From assembly GCA_001179505.1 (NCBI GenBank), contig CDMY01000742.1, positions 1 through 25,326 on the forward strand: a stretch of DNA of 25,326 bases. Direction: 5' to 3'. Position numbers and translations under genes: made by a program. Of this stretch, positions 17,204 through 25,326 are shown one piece after another (the stretch's first letter is position 1; every line of letters starts with the position of its first letter). Under the pieces are notes generated by a model that worked only from the letters and a program-made list of their open reading frames with translations, ran no database searches and was not told the origin of the DNA. This stretch comes from Vitrella brassicaformis. Its lineage: Eukaryota > Sar > Vitrellaceae.

Positions 17204-17712
17204 ATGGCGTGGACGTCACAGACCCAGTTGCCCTTCTTCGTCCTGATTTTGGGCATTCACGCCGTTGTGGTGCATCCGCTGTATCACAGCAAGGCCATCG
17301 ACCGCAACAGCAATGACCCCTTCCCGCACAGCCAGTGGGTAGAGGAGGTCAACGAAATCATCGAGAGCGCCGTGCGAAAGGTGCCTCGTGCGGCGATGGC
17401 GGGGCAGCAAGGGGGTAGCAGCAGCAGCAGCAGCAAGAAGAAACGACCGAGTGTGAACCTCGCCAACCAAGACCACACGTGTGCGCCACTTACGGCTGCA
17501 ACAACAAGGTGGGGTCGGGTCGGTGCAAGGTCTGCCACTGTTGCGGGAAGGCGGTGTGCAAGATGCACGGGAACGGGCACCACTACACCAACAACGAGGT
17601 GGTCGGCATGATACTCAACAAGATGAAGAAGATGGGAATGATGAGCGAGGAGAACTTCGTGTGCCTCAACTGTGTTAAGGTCAAGTTCGTCCAGGGTGTG
17701 AAGGCTCACTAA
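17204..17712 (+). pseudogene. Host gene: probable secreted cysteine-rich protein, frame broken
   Basis: Two frames together look like one gene. The first, from ATG at 17204, begins with a hydrophobic segment (residues 10-24) that could be a signal peptide and continues through a Glu-rich and a Ser-repeat region to about 17470. The second, open from about 17420 to the TAA at 17710-17712, encodes a tight Cys/His cluster: Cys pairs near 17482-17500, CKVCHCC near 17530-17550, then Cys-x2-His, His-His, and CLNC near 17660. That cluster should bind two zinc ions. I found no GT-AG intron of reasonable size to join them, so a one-base frameshift or an assembly error is likely. GC-rich codon use fits the host. 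Function unknown. Confidence 0.45.
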
Positions 17713-17838
17713 GTTGCCCATCCATGGCCTGTCTTGCCCATTCGATGGATGGATTAGTTGTGAGCGCGAGTTCACACCCTGGCCGACCTGCTCTTTTCTT
17801 GATGGATGGATGAATATGAGAGAGGCCAGCTCTCTGCT

Positions 17839-17840
17839 TC

Positions 17841-17871
<31 letters not shown>

Positions 17872-17872
17872 T
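17839..17872. repeat. (TC)n microsatellite
   Basis: About 34 bases of nearly pure TC dinucleotide repeat. Confidence 0.9.
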
Positions 17873-17962
17873 ATGCGGCTTGCCCATCTCTTTTGAGTGT
17901 CAGCCAACACAGACCGGTTGAGTGCACATTTCCCGTTGGACAAAGGTCACTGTGCGCGTGTG

Positions 17963-18076
17963 TGTGGAGGGGGGGGAGGGATTCATTGCATTCCATTCCA
18001 TCGCTTGGTGGACGCGTGTGTGTGTGGACCACGCAATGAAATGGAATGCAATGAATCCCTCCCCCCCCCTCCACAC
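17963..18076. repeat. Foldback (inverted repeat) element
   Basis: The left arm (about 17964-18000: G-run, AGGGATTCATTGCATTCC) is complementary to the right arm (about 18034-18075: GGAATGCAATGAATCCCT, C-run). The arms are about 35-40 bases with few mismatches around a ~35-base GT-rich loop. A shortened relative of one arm (ATCCATTGCATTCCATTT) lies at about 18195-18212. It could be a small MITE-like element. Confidence 0.75.
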
Positions 18077-18213
18077 CAGCCACACCGACAGAGACAGACA
18101 GACAGACAGACAAATGCGCGATATCAAAGACGGACGGGGGACATTTCGATGAGGGACAGTGGACGGACCTGTATGTCTTCATGTGGGCGGGGGATCCATT
18201 GCATTCCATTTGG

Positions 18214-18248
18214 TTGTGTGGTGTGGTGTGGTGTGGTGTGGTGTGGTG
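18214..18248. repeat. (GTGTG)n pentanucleotide repeat
   Basis: Seven or so units of GTGTG in a row. Confidence 0.9.
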
Positions 18249-18645
18249 CACCGTCCCTGGTGCCTGCTGGCTGGCTGGTAGCTGACGTGCCCTTTTCGGC
18301 CTACACGTAAAGGTGTGCTGAAACACACAACACACACAGAGACAGCCAATACGCACACCCATTGATGTGTGCGTGTGGTGTATATTTGTTTCTTTCAGTT
18401 TCTGATGCGTCTTCGCGATCTGCATCGATGAGCGAGGCCTCGGTTGGACACGCCGCACACGCGATGCTCTAAACTGCGAGCTCCCTCCTTCCCCCGTTCG
18501 CCGAAAAGTGCCGAGACCTTCTGTTAGGAAGCGAAGGAGACGCTGAGAGAGAAACGCTGGAAAACTGAAACGAAAAGCGGGCCTGGATTGCCAGCTTCGT
18601 CTCATGTGATTTATCGGTGGGTAAAGTGCGCTGATATAGGTCATC

Positions 18646-18732
18646 TGAGTGTTCTCATTCCTATGTCCCCTCCCTGAGTGTTCTCATTTCCATGTCCCCT
18701 CCCTGAGTGTTCTCATTCCCATGTCCCCTCCC
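18646..18732. repeat. Three tandem 29-bp repeats
   Basis: Units at 18646-18674, 18675-18703 and 18704-18732, each TGAGTGTTCTCATT followed by ATGTCCCCTCCC with one or two differences. A minisatellite with exact 29-base period. Confidence 0.9.
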
Positions 18733-18784
18733 TGGCCGCGGAATGTCTCGCTTCGTTCTCCCATCTTCATGATGGCTCTCCCCC

Positions 18785-18866
18785 ACAACACACACCCACC
18801 CACCCACCCACCGAATCACACACACACACACACACACCCCAACACACACACACCCACACACACACG
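18785..18866. repeat. (CCCA)n and (CA)n repeats
   Basis: A CCCA/CACC tract is followed by long CA runs. A related GT run is at about 19303-19330. Confidence 0.85.
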
Positions 18867-19735
18867 TCCTCCCCCTCCACCCACACCCAGCACAGAGCAG
18901 CCGGTCGTCCGGCCCGCACGCACTCTCGATTCGAGTACACATGACTGCCTGGCAAACAGCCACACAGACACACTGTGGGACACATGGCCACAGATGCACT
19001 TATCGATTACAAAGACACACAGACACGACGAAGAAACAAACTACCGGCGATGGCACTTGAGCTGCAAGAGATGTCTCCTTCCCTCCCACCCCCACATGCA
19101 AACACACACACATGCACGCAGGCAGGCAGGCAGCATGCCACACGCAGACGCAAGACACGCATCAACAAGGCTTGTTCTACTTGCTGCACTGCACTGCACA
19201 GTCAGTCAGTCGATGTACGGGTGGTGAATGGAATGAGACGATAGATACTTGTGGACCGACCGACCAAGACAGAAAACATGGCGACAAAGAGGGACGAATA
19301 CGCACGTGTGTGTGTGTGTGTGTATGTGTGTATGGTGCAGGCCCACGCACACGAGAGAGTGAGCATAAGTGTGTGTGTGGCCGAGTCAGTCGAGTGCCTG
19401 TCTGTGATGGATATCATTGGAGGCCGGATGCGTGGATAAAAATGACTGACTGTATGACGTGACGTGCGTGTTGTGTGTCATCGGACTCTCTCGCCCCCAC
19501 GGAGGCGAGCACAAATCAAATACGATCATGCAGCCAGCAAACTTGAGGCATGCAACGCAGCCACGCACCCCCCCGCCCGACACAGACGCCCCAGCATTTA
19601 TTTGCTCATCCACCGAGGGAGCAAAATAAATCAGTGAATAAACGCATCCACGCAGACAGACAACGAATAATAACACGACAACACAGGAAGGAACGAAGGA
19701 AGATCGACCGAGCGAATCGTCCGCTCACCGCCCGC

Positions 19736-20445
19736 CTAGGGTCTGAGAAGGTTGCGTCCTGAGCCATTCTCAGCCTCGTCCGGCTCCTCGAAGGCGGCCT
19801 CAAAGACATGAAGCAGCTCAGTGCTGTTCAGCTCATCGAACTGGACCACGGGTAAATTGTCAAAGGTAGTGTCATTGCCGTGACGGGGCACAGGCTCTGA
19901 CACGCCAATGGGTCTCCCACCGGGGCAAAAGAGGGTGATTCTAGTCTGATCAGCACCACTTCGTTCTCTGATACCGTTGAAGCTCTGAAACAAACGGACA
20001 CACTACTGCATAGACGCAACGGCATCTCGAGATGTGCCTCCAGACTTACAGATCCGAAACAATCTATGGGGGCGTCGCCGGTCCAGCGCACTATGCCTTG
20101 GTCGCGGCGTCGGGCGAAAGCCACCCAGGTGTGGAAGCCGCCAATGTGGTCGACATCTCTGCGAGACACACATAACACGACTGTACCGCGCGGGCGGGAT
20201 ACTGAGCATTCCATATCTCACTGGATTGTCGCGCATTGGCCACGAGCGACGCTGGGGGTCTCCGGAAGAAATCCGAAACGACATTCGGGAGAGTCGAAAC
20301 TCTGGGGAAAAACTCTGATAATCATCAAGGGTGAAAAGGTCAGGGGGCAGTTGTTGCACAAGATAAAGGTGTGGGCTGAGATCCCAGGCAGGTGAATCGA
20401 CGCGCTGAGCAGAGCCAGGGCAATCGCAGCGAAAGAGCGGGCCAT
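19736..20445 (-). CDS. Host three-exon gene, secreted protein of unknown function
   Basis: Exon 1 is 20445-20222, exon 2 is 20158-20050, exon 3 is 19984-19736. Both introns are short (63 and 65 bases) and begin GT (GTGAGA, GTAAGT) and end CAG. Phases fit exactly (2 then 0), giving 582 bases, 193 aa plus TAG. The N-terminus has a clear signal peptide: Met, Ala-Arg, then about 15 hydrophobic residues ending near Ser-Ala. The mature protein has about five Cys, a His-Thr-Trp segment and an acidic Glu/Asp-rich tail. I do not recognise the family. An upstream in-frame ATG at 20499 would hide the signal peptide behind 18 residues, so 20445 is preferred. Confidence 0.7.
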
Positions 20446-20707
20446 GCTGAGAGAAAGAAGGCTGAGAGTTCTGACGGCCGGGTGGACAGTGTCTGTCAAG
20501 GCCTGGCGGTCCCTCTCCTTGCCGCACTGCTTCCGTTAGCGTCTTCGGTTAGCGTCATCTTTCGAATTCGGATCGCAGGCGTTGGCCACCTTCGCCATCT
20601 GCCATTAATTCGCCGGGGGGAGGAGATCACAGGAGACCACGCGAATCTTCGCGAGCTTGAATGCGAGCTTTAAAAAAACGGCCCTGCGTGCCCATTTTCC
20701 GGGCAGG

Positions 20708-20980
20708 ATGGCGAAGAAGAAGATGACACATCGTCAGAAGAAGAAACAGCGGCACCAGATCATCATAGAGGAAGAAGCAACGCTGCGGCAGAAACAGCTC
20801 GACAAGCGGCGCAGGCGGCAGCAGAAGGACAACAACATGAAGGTCTGCCCAACGCCCTGTGCACAAAAGAGCCGCCGGACAGATCGACGAGTGGCTGGTG
20901 TGCGTTGTGCGTTTTGTGTGCAGGAGGACACGCCGCCTCAGGGTTCCAAGTGCATTCCTTGTATACACAACAAGCCATGA
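20708..20980 (+). CDS. Host small basic zinc-binding protein
   Basis: The ATG at 20708 opens a 90-codon frame. The N-terminal half is very rich in Lys, Arg, Gln and Glu and should form a long charged helix. The C-terminal half has CAFC and CIPC pairs 11 residues apart and an earlier Cys-x3-Cys, suggesting a zinc-binding knuckle. A potential 81-base intron (20843-20923, GT...CAG) also keeps the frame but would remove the CAFC pair, so I favour the unspliced reading. It is divergent from the secreted-protein gene; 262 bases separate the two starts. Family not recognised. The frame is short, so it could still be one exon of a larger gene. Confidence 0.45.
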   Translation: MAKKKMTHRQKKKQRHQIIIEEEATLRQKQLDKRRRRQQKDNNMKVCPTPCAQKSRRTDRRVAGVRCAFCVQEDTPPQGSKCIPCIHNKP

Positions 20981-21483
20981 CCAAGCAATGTACTCCGCTG
21001 TGTGTGGCGTTTCACACCAGATGTTGCCTTTGGCTTGGAGTATCTGCAGAAGAGCTCCACCATCGTCACAAGACCAGGCATGTCGACGAAGCAGATGGTC
21101 TTGTGCGAAACGGGCTCGATGCAAGTGCGAAATGGGCTCGCGCTTTGCAACGCCTCGGCCTTGCATCGGCATCTGTTTCCGCCCAACAGTTCTCTTCGGC
21201 AGCAAACGACTTCATCTCAGGCTCTGCGCCGCTAGCGAGATAAGGCGACCGGAATTCTAATACCCTAGCCCAGTTCAATTAAAAGTCCCACGTACACCCC
21301 GTTTGTGGAGGGAGAAGAAGGAGAGAGAAAAGAGGGATTCCCATCACTCCCACCTCCATCAGCATTCTTCAACCGCAGATCTTCACTTCCCGCCTTCGCG
21401 TCTTCGACTTCGACCTGTCAGCGACTCCCGACTCGCTCCCTCTGTCATCTCCTGCCTGTTTCGCTGAATTGTCTGTCATCATC

Positions 21484-21798
21484 ATGGCTCTCTTCCCGCG
21501 CCTGACGCTGTTGGTGCTCGCCGCTCTGCTGGTGGGGAGCATGGCCGAGGAGTGCGTGACGGACTCCGACTGCGACTCATCAGATGACGTCTGCAGGAAG
21601 AATGATGATGGAGAATGGCGGTGCGAATTTGCTGATAGTTGTGGAACCCCCTTTTGCGACTTGGATATCAAGATCCCATCCCCCCCTATAATGAATGACA
21701 TGAGAGGTCGATCTGCCCGCATCAAGCTAACTTGCACTTCATGGCCAGAAACGTGCATGAGTAGGTGCGGCGAAAGGAGTTCAAGTGAGATATGGTAG
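21484..21798 (+). CDS. Host signal-peptide, cysteine-rich ORF (possible first exon)
   Basis: The ATG at 21484 is followed by a strong signal peptide: basic residue, then about 14 hydrophobic residues rich in Leu, Ala and Val, ending Ser-Met-Ala near residue 21. The mature part has about nine Cys in 80 residues, an acidic Asp-rich start, and no known motif. The frame ends at a TAG at 21796-21798, giving 104 aa. A good donor-like GTAGGT at 21761 lies shortly before the end, so the gene may instead splice into downstream sequence (CAG acceptors at about 21880 and 22250). Secreted small protein; function unknown. Confidence 0.5.
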   Translation: MALFPRLTLLVLAALLVGSMAEECVTDSDCDSSDDVCRKNDDGEWRCEFADSCGTPFCDLDIKIPSPPIMNDMRGRSARIKLTCTSWPETCMSRCGERSSSEIW

Positions 21799-23143
21799 CG
21801 TCTTCTCTCCACGATTCCCTGGGAGGAGCAGGGAGGCGGCAAGCGTTCGGGTCGCTGTGAAACAATTGTACTTCTCCCTTCAGTTCCAACACTGTGTCTT
21901 TCCTTTCTTCGCATTCTCGCGTCATGAGCAAGGCGACGAGACACATGAATTTGATGAAATCATGGGGTGTCGTGCGTGTCGTGATCCTCGTGGTCCTGGT
22001 GATACTCGGCGCGACGCCAGGCGGTATGCAGCGGATGAGTGGTGGCAGTGGAAGGGTGGTGTGAGAAGGGGGGTGTTCGTGTGTGCAGGTAGTTGCCGTT
22101 CGGCGCGGCGGCAAGGGTGGAACGACACGCGCGGAGGGGAAGCGACATGTGGAGTGCTTTGTCGTGGGCGAGGAGGGTCGATTCGGGTGGAGGATGGTGA
22201 GTAGCAGCATTGAGGAGGTGGCCAACTGTGTGGCTCTGTTTTGTTTCAGGTGTGGCGAGTGAGACGATGGGTGCTGGTGAGCTATTGAGGCGACGAGTGT
22301 CAGCAATGCATGCGCCGTTACTGTTTGTCCCGCTGCGTGGTGGGAGCATAAGCGAATGTCGAGTGCTGGCGTGTCGTCGTCTGAGTGTGTGGGGGTGGTG
22401 TGTTGCGCAGGAGTGTGTGAGCGTTGGTCGAGGGACTTGCACTACACATATGCACGTAAGCGAGAGGGAGAGAAGACAGGAGGGCGAGGCAGGTGAGAGG
22501 CGCGTGTCCCTTCGAGAATCGAATGAATGGTGAAATACCGACTGAAAGGTAGGACACATGCCTGACTGAAAGGGCGTGTGGCGAAGGCGAGAATGAAAGC
22601 GAAATTGAGCGTGGCAAGAGCTACGTCCTCTGTGACGCGCGAGTGGAATGATTGGAATGTGATGGACGGGAAGGGGCATGTGCACAGATGATTAGGGAGA
22701 GGCACACAGAGAGCAGAGGAGGCACCGAGAGAAAGGGAGGTGACCATTGTCTGGTTTGATGATGTGTGCAGGTGCGGTGCGTCGTAATGTCCATGTCCAC
22801 ATGAGTATTGACGTGTAGGTAGAAGGATCTGTCCCATGACATGAACACGTAGATCCACATGAAGGTCGGGTTTCATGATGTGATGCACACACACACACAC
22901 ACAGTGCGGTCTGTACAAGATCCTCCACAAGAAATAACCACAAGAAATAACGCCCACAGAAAGAGAAAGACAGCCACATGCAAAGCAGCCACCACACTCA
23001 TCGATTCAGCGACTCCACCAGAAAGACACAGGCCAGAAAGAAGACACAGCTGTGCACAGCTCCCATGCACACAGAAAAAAAAGTCGCCAAGTGAGGCAGC
23101 ACGCCATAGAACACCAGCACTGTCAGAACGTAATCGTCCGTCT
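21799..23143. other. Host DNA without a clear gene
   Basis: Possible splice acceptors (TTTCAG near 22250, TTCAG near 21880) suggest it may hold introns or further exons of the 21484 gene, but no frame convinced me. A (CA)n run lies at about 22886-22904. Confidence 0.4.
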
Positions 23144-23336
23144 TGCTCTAAGATCCCCTCCCCCGCTCTCCGTAGCGGCCAGGCCATTTGGGACCCCACG
23201 CGGGTTCGAACGGCTGAGCTAGAATGACGGCCAACCTAAGATCCGCCACCAATAGACTATATAGCCGAGTTACTATCCTGAGCACCCGGTGGCCCTCGTC
23301 ATTGTCATGTGACCTCTTTCGCGCTACCCTGTAGCA
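23144..23336 (-). repeat. tRNA-derived SINE-like repeat, copy 1
   Basis: This 193-base unit recurs at 23442-23634 with about seven differences. On the minus strand it has a perfect polymerase III A box (TAGTCTATTGG, 23259-23249) and a B box with GTTCGAACC (about 23211-23201) at tRNA-like spacing. Confidence 0.75.
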
Positions 23337-23441
23337 TTACCCCTCTTTCACGAGCGTTGAGCTCCGTCCAGCGCCCAGCCTCAAAGGTCACATACTTCCG
23401 ACGGCTACCTCGATCTTAGGCCTCCCGGACGGTGTACCAAA

Positions 23442-23634
23442 TGCTTTAAGATCCCCTCCCACGCTCTCCGTAGCGGCCAGGCCATTTGGGACCCCACGCG
23501 GGTTCGAACGGCCGAGCTAGAATGACGGCCAACCTAAGATCCGCCACCAATAGACTATATAGCCGAGTTACTCTCCTGAGCACCCGATGGCCCTCGTCAT
23601 TGTCATGTGACCTCTTTCACGCTACCCTGTAGCA
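23442..23634 (-). repeat. tRNA-derived SINE-like repeat, copy 2
   Basis: Direct repeat of 23144-23336 at a fixed offset of 298 bases. The A box (23557-23547) and B box core (about 23509-23499) are conserved. The 105 bases between the copies are unique in this window. Confidence 0.75.
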
Positions 23635-24240
23635 GTCCACAGGACGGACAGATTGGTCTCGGGGTGGCGGCGATCGTTGTTGCACGTCCCGCCCTCCTGC
23701 GTCGTCGTGTTCGCGCACTGGATGCCGGCGTACATGCGGCGGCTGACAATGCTGCGTTGCATCTACACCACAGACACACACACACACACAAGATTAACAC
23801 TCCCTGCCCCTTACTCACCGCGCCAGGAAATTCCTTCATCCAGCACTTGCACTTGAACCAACGAGGGGGGTGGAGTGATGGCTGTTCGAATCGACACAGC
23901 CCACCAGACGTCAAAACTCCCATCAATTCACGTGCCACCGCACGAACCACCGCCCAAGCATGACACCCGATCACTCTCCTCTCAAGCTCTATAGCAACCA
24001 CCTTCCCATCTCAATACCGCCTGCAAACACCACAATACCTGCAGACTCCTCTAAACGACATCTGTCACTCACCGGCACTTTTGTGGAAAATGCATTTTCC
24101 AACCGAGCAGTGCGTCATTAGACGCCAGCACGCGTCCTGCAGCAGAGAGAAGGAGAGAAAACACGATCGGCGAGCTTTTCCTTGCGAGCTCAGGGCAAAT
24201 CCGGTGTTGTTCGTTCGTTCGTTCGTCGGAAGCGAACTCT
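23635..24240. other. Host DNA, nothing identified
   Basis: There is one short CA run near 23772-23790 and no supported gene. Confidence 0.4.
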
Positions 24241-24264
24241 GGCCGCCTTCGGCCGAAGGCGGCC
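24241..24264. repeat. Perfect 24-bp palindrome
   Basis: GGCCGCCTTCGG is followed immediately by its reverse complement. Flanking CTCT and AGAG extend it imperfectly. It would form a strong hairpin without a loop. Confidence 0.9.
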
Positions 24265-24390
24265 GTCAGAGAACTAGTCTAATATAAAAAGCCGTAACAA
24301 ACCCTAGCGAAACCCTGGACCAGGCTCGCCGAGGCTCGCCCTGCAGGCTCGCCCCCACGATCGCTGCCTGCCGCAGTAGAGAATGAACAA

Positions 24391-24430
24391 GGAAGGAGGA
24401 GGAGGAGGAGGAGGAGGAGGAGGAGGAGAA
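24391..24430. repeat. (GGA)n microsatellite
   Basis: About twelve GGA/AGG triplets in a row. Confidence 0.9.
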
Positions 24431-24530
24431 GGGACGTAGGGAGAGCGTTGGTGCTTGTTGCGGAGCCTTGGGGCAGGTGGGTGGGCGGGAGGGAGGGAGC
24501 TGACATGCATTGCCTTGACTGTTGGCCTTG

Positions 24531-24598
24531 ATTCTTCGTGCAGGCCCGATCGCGCTTCTTTTCCTCGGCTCCCACCCGATCGGGTTTGCACGAAGAAT
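24531..24598. repeat. Hairpin repeat, copy 1
   Basis: The 22-base arms 24531-24552 and 24577-24598 are inverted repeats (20 of 22 pair) around a 24-base loop. The surrounding sequence (GGGGCAGGTGGGTGGG upstream; TTGCGTGTTGCAGAC downstream) is also shared with copy 2. Confidence 0.75.
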
Positions 24599-25063
24599 TG
24601 CGTGTTGCAGACAGAGATTCGCCCAAATCTCAGACAGCGTCGCACTCATGAGCCAGCCGCCTTCAGAGACACCCTTGCTACGGGCCGCTCGCGAGCATGA
24701 CAGGCATGACGGCGACGGCTCACCCTCTCACAAATGCACATGGAGGACGGGGACGGCCACAGGGCATGCGCATTTCCACACTGGCCACGGGGCGGGGTGT
24801 GTGCGTGCCTCTGAGTGTTTGTTTCTGTCTGGCTTTGGCAGGGATGTGTGCCGTATTGGGCCGTTGAATGGGATGGTAAATGATTAGAATGATGAGGAGA
24901 GGAAGATGACTTCGTTCCTTATCAGGTGAGACGCAGCTCAAGACTGTAGCCATTGAATGATGTTTGGTATGGCTCTGTGCGGTCTGTGTGGTTATTGCTG
25001 ACAGGCGCCTCATGGGCCCGGGTTCCCTGAGGCTCGGGGCAGGTGGGTGGGTGGGAGGGAGGG
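24599..25063. other. Host DNA between hairpin repeats
   Basis: An ATG at 24648 opens about 80 codons with no known motif; it could be an exon but support is weak. A motif GCTGRCAGGCGCCTCATGGGC (by position 24997-25017) recurs at 25164-25184. Confidence 0.3.
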
Positions 25064-25131
25064 ATTCTTCTTGCAAGCCCGATCGCGCTTCTTTTTCTCG
25101 GCTCCCACCCGATCGTGTTTGCACGAAAAAT
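25064..25131. repeat. Hairpin repeat, copy 2
   Basis: Arms 25064-25085 and 25110-25131 correspond to the arms of copy 1. Compared with copy 1, about 45 bases between the G-rich leader and the left arm are absent. Confidence 0.75.
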
Positions 25132-25326
25132 TGCGTGTTGCAGACTGAGATCCTGTGTAGTTTGCTGGCAGGCGCCTCATGGGCTTCCGCCTATGTCTTC
25201 GCTCCCGTTGGACGAGGATTGGGGGACCCGAGTGGACAACACAGTTGGTTTCATCGATTTTTGACCTCACACACCAGGGCAGATGGGAGCCAATGCATGA
25301 TGTGTGTGTGTTCTCTGTGTGTGTGT

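Larger units (their letters stand above)
17713..19735. other. 2-kb intergenic, microsatellite-rich host DNA
   Basis: I see no convincing gene here. Many open frames exist only because of CA, TC and GTGTG repeats and have low-complexity translations. Individual repeats are listed separately. Confidence 0.6.

Noticed and set aside
18646-18732. CRISPR array
   Set aside because: The 29-bp units are directly adjacent without spacers and the context is eukaryotic; it is a minisatellite.
18661-19462. Long overlapping ORFs on both strands
   Set aside because: They consist of His/Thr, Pro/Thr or Cys/Val runs created by CA/GT repeats and have no coding character.
20627-21205. Minus-strand 192-codon ORF
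   Set aside because: It overlaps the better-supported plus-strand zinc-binding ORF, has low-complexity Leu runs and no recognisable domain.

Overview
The window is a eukaryotic, most likely protist, genomic segment carrying a degraded endogenous DNA virus of the Polinton/Maverick or Polinton-like (PLV) type. The virus-derived block, about 240-16,500, is strikingly AT-rich with tightly packed, mostly intronless genes on both strands. From about 16,550 to the end the DNA is GC-rich, full of microsatellites and SINE-like repeats. It holds at least one gene with two short GT-AG introns, so it reads as host chromosome. I cannot name the host species from this sequence.

Left viral part (240-4,110): a truncated gene fragment, two proteins of unknown function, a RING-finger protein, a zinc-ribbon protein, a 222-codon viral gene split by two retrotransposon-like insertions with clear target-site duplications, and a multi-CxxC zinc-finger gene with a frameshift. 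The first ~106 bases of the window belong to the same mobile element family as the larger insertion. The left end of the virus therefore lies outside the window or has been lost.

Replication and integration part (4,238-8,591): a protein-primed family B DNA polymerase with exonuclease motifs and palm motifs A and C, broken by frameshifts, an in-frame TGA and a probable deletion of palm motif B. It is followed closely by an rve-type (DDE) integrase with an in-frame TGA inside its C-terminal domain.

Virion part (8,601-16,497): two glycine-rich small membrane proteins in a minus-strand cluster, a coiled-coil protein with a basic N-terminus, a small single-TM protein, four unrecognised probable structural genes, the double-jelly-roll-type major capsid protein (one frameshift), an unrecognised gene behind it, a gene with a Pro/Glu-rich tail (one frameshift), and the FtsK-HerA-type packaging ATPase on the minus strand with a small upstream gene. 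I did not recognise a maturation protease or penton. The major capsid gene and the gene after it share an identical 23-nt AT motif 17-18 nt before their ATGs, a strong candidate late promoter.

Host part (16,550-25,326): a tandem 66-bp repeat next to the virus edge, tRNA-derived SINE-like elements (one single, two in direct repeat), a probable secreted cysteine-rich protein gene with a frame break, a three-exon secreted protein gene on the minus strand, a divergently arranged small basic zinc-binding ORF, and a signal-peptide cysteine-rich ORF. The rest is microsatellites, foldback repeats and stretches where I see no gene. The damage pattern (PolB, integrase and left-arm genes broken; ATPase and several virion genes open) indicates an inactive, decaying provirus, although some single-base homopolymer shifts could be assembly errors.
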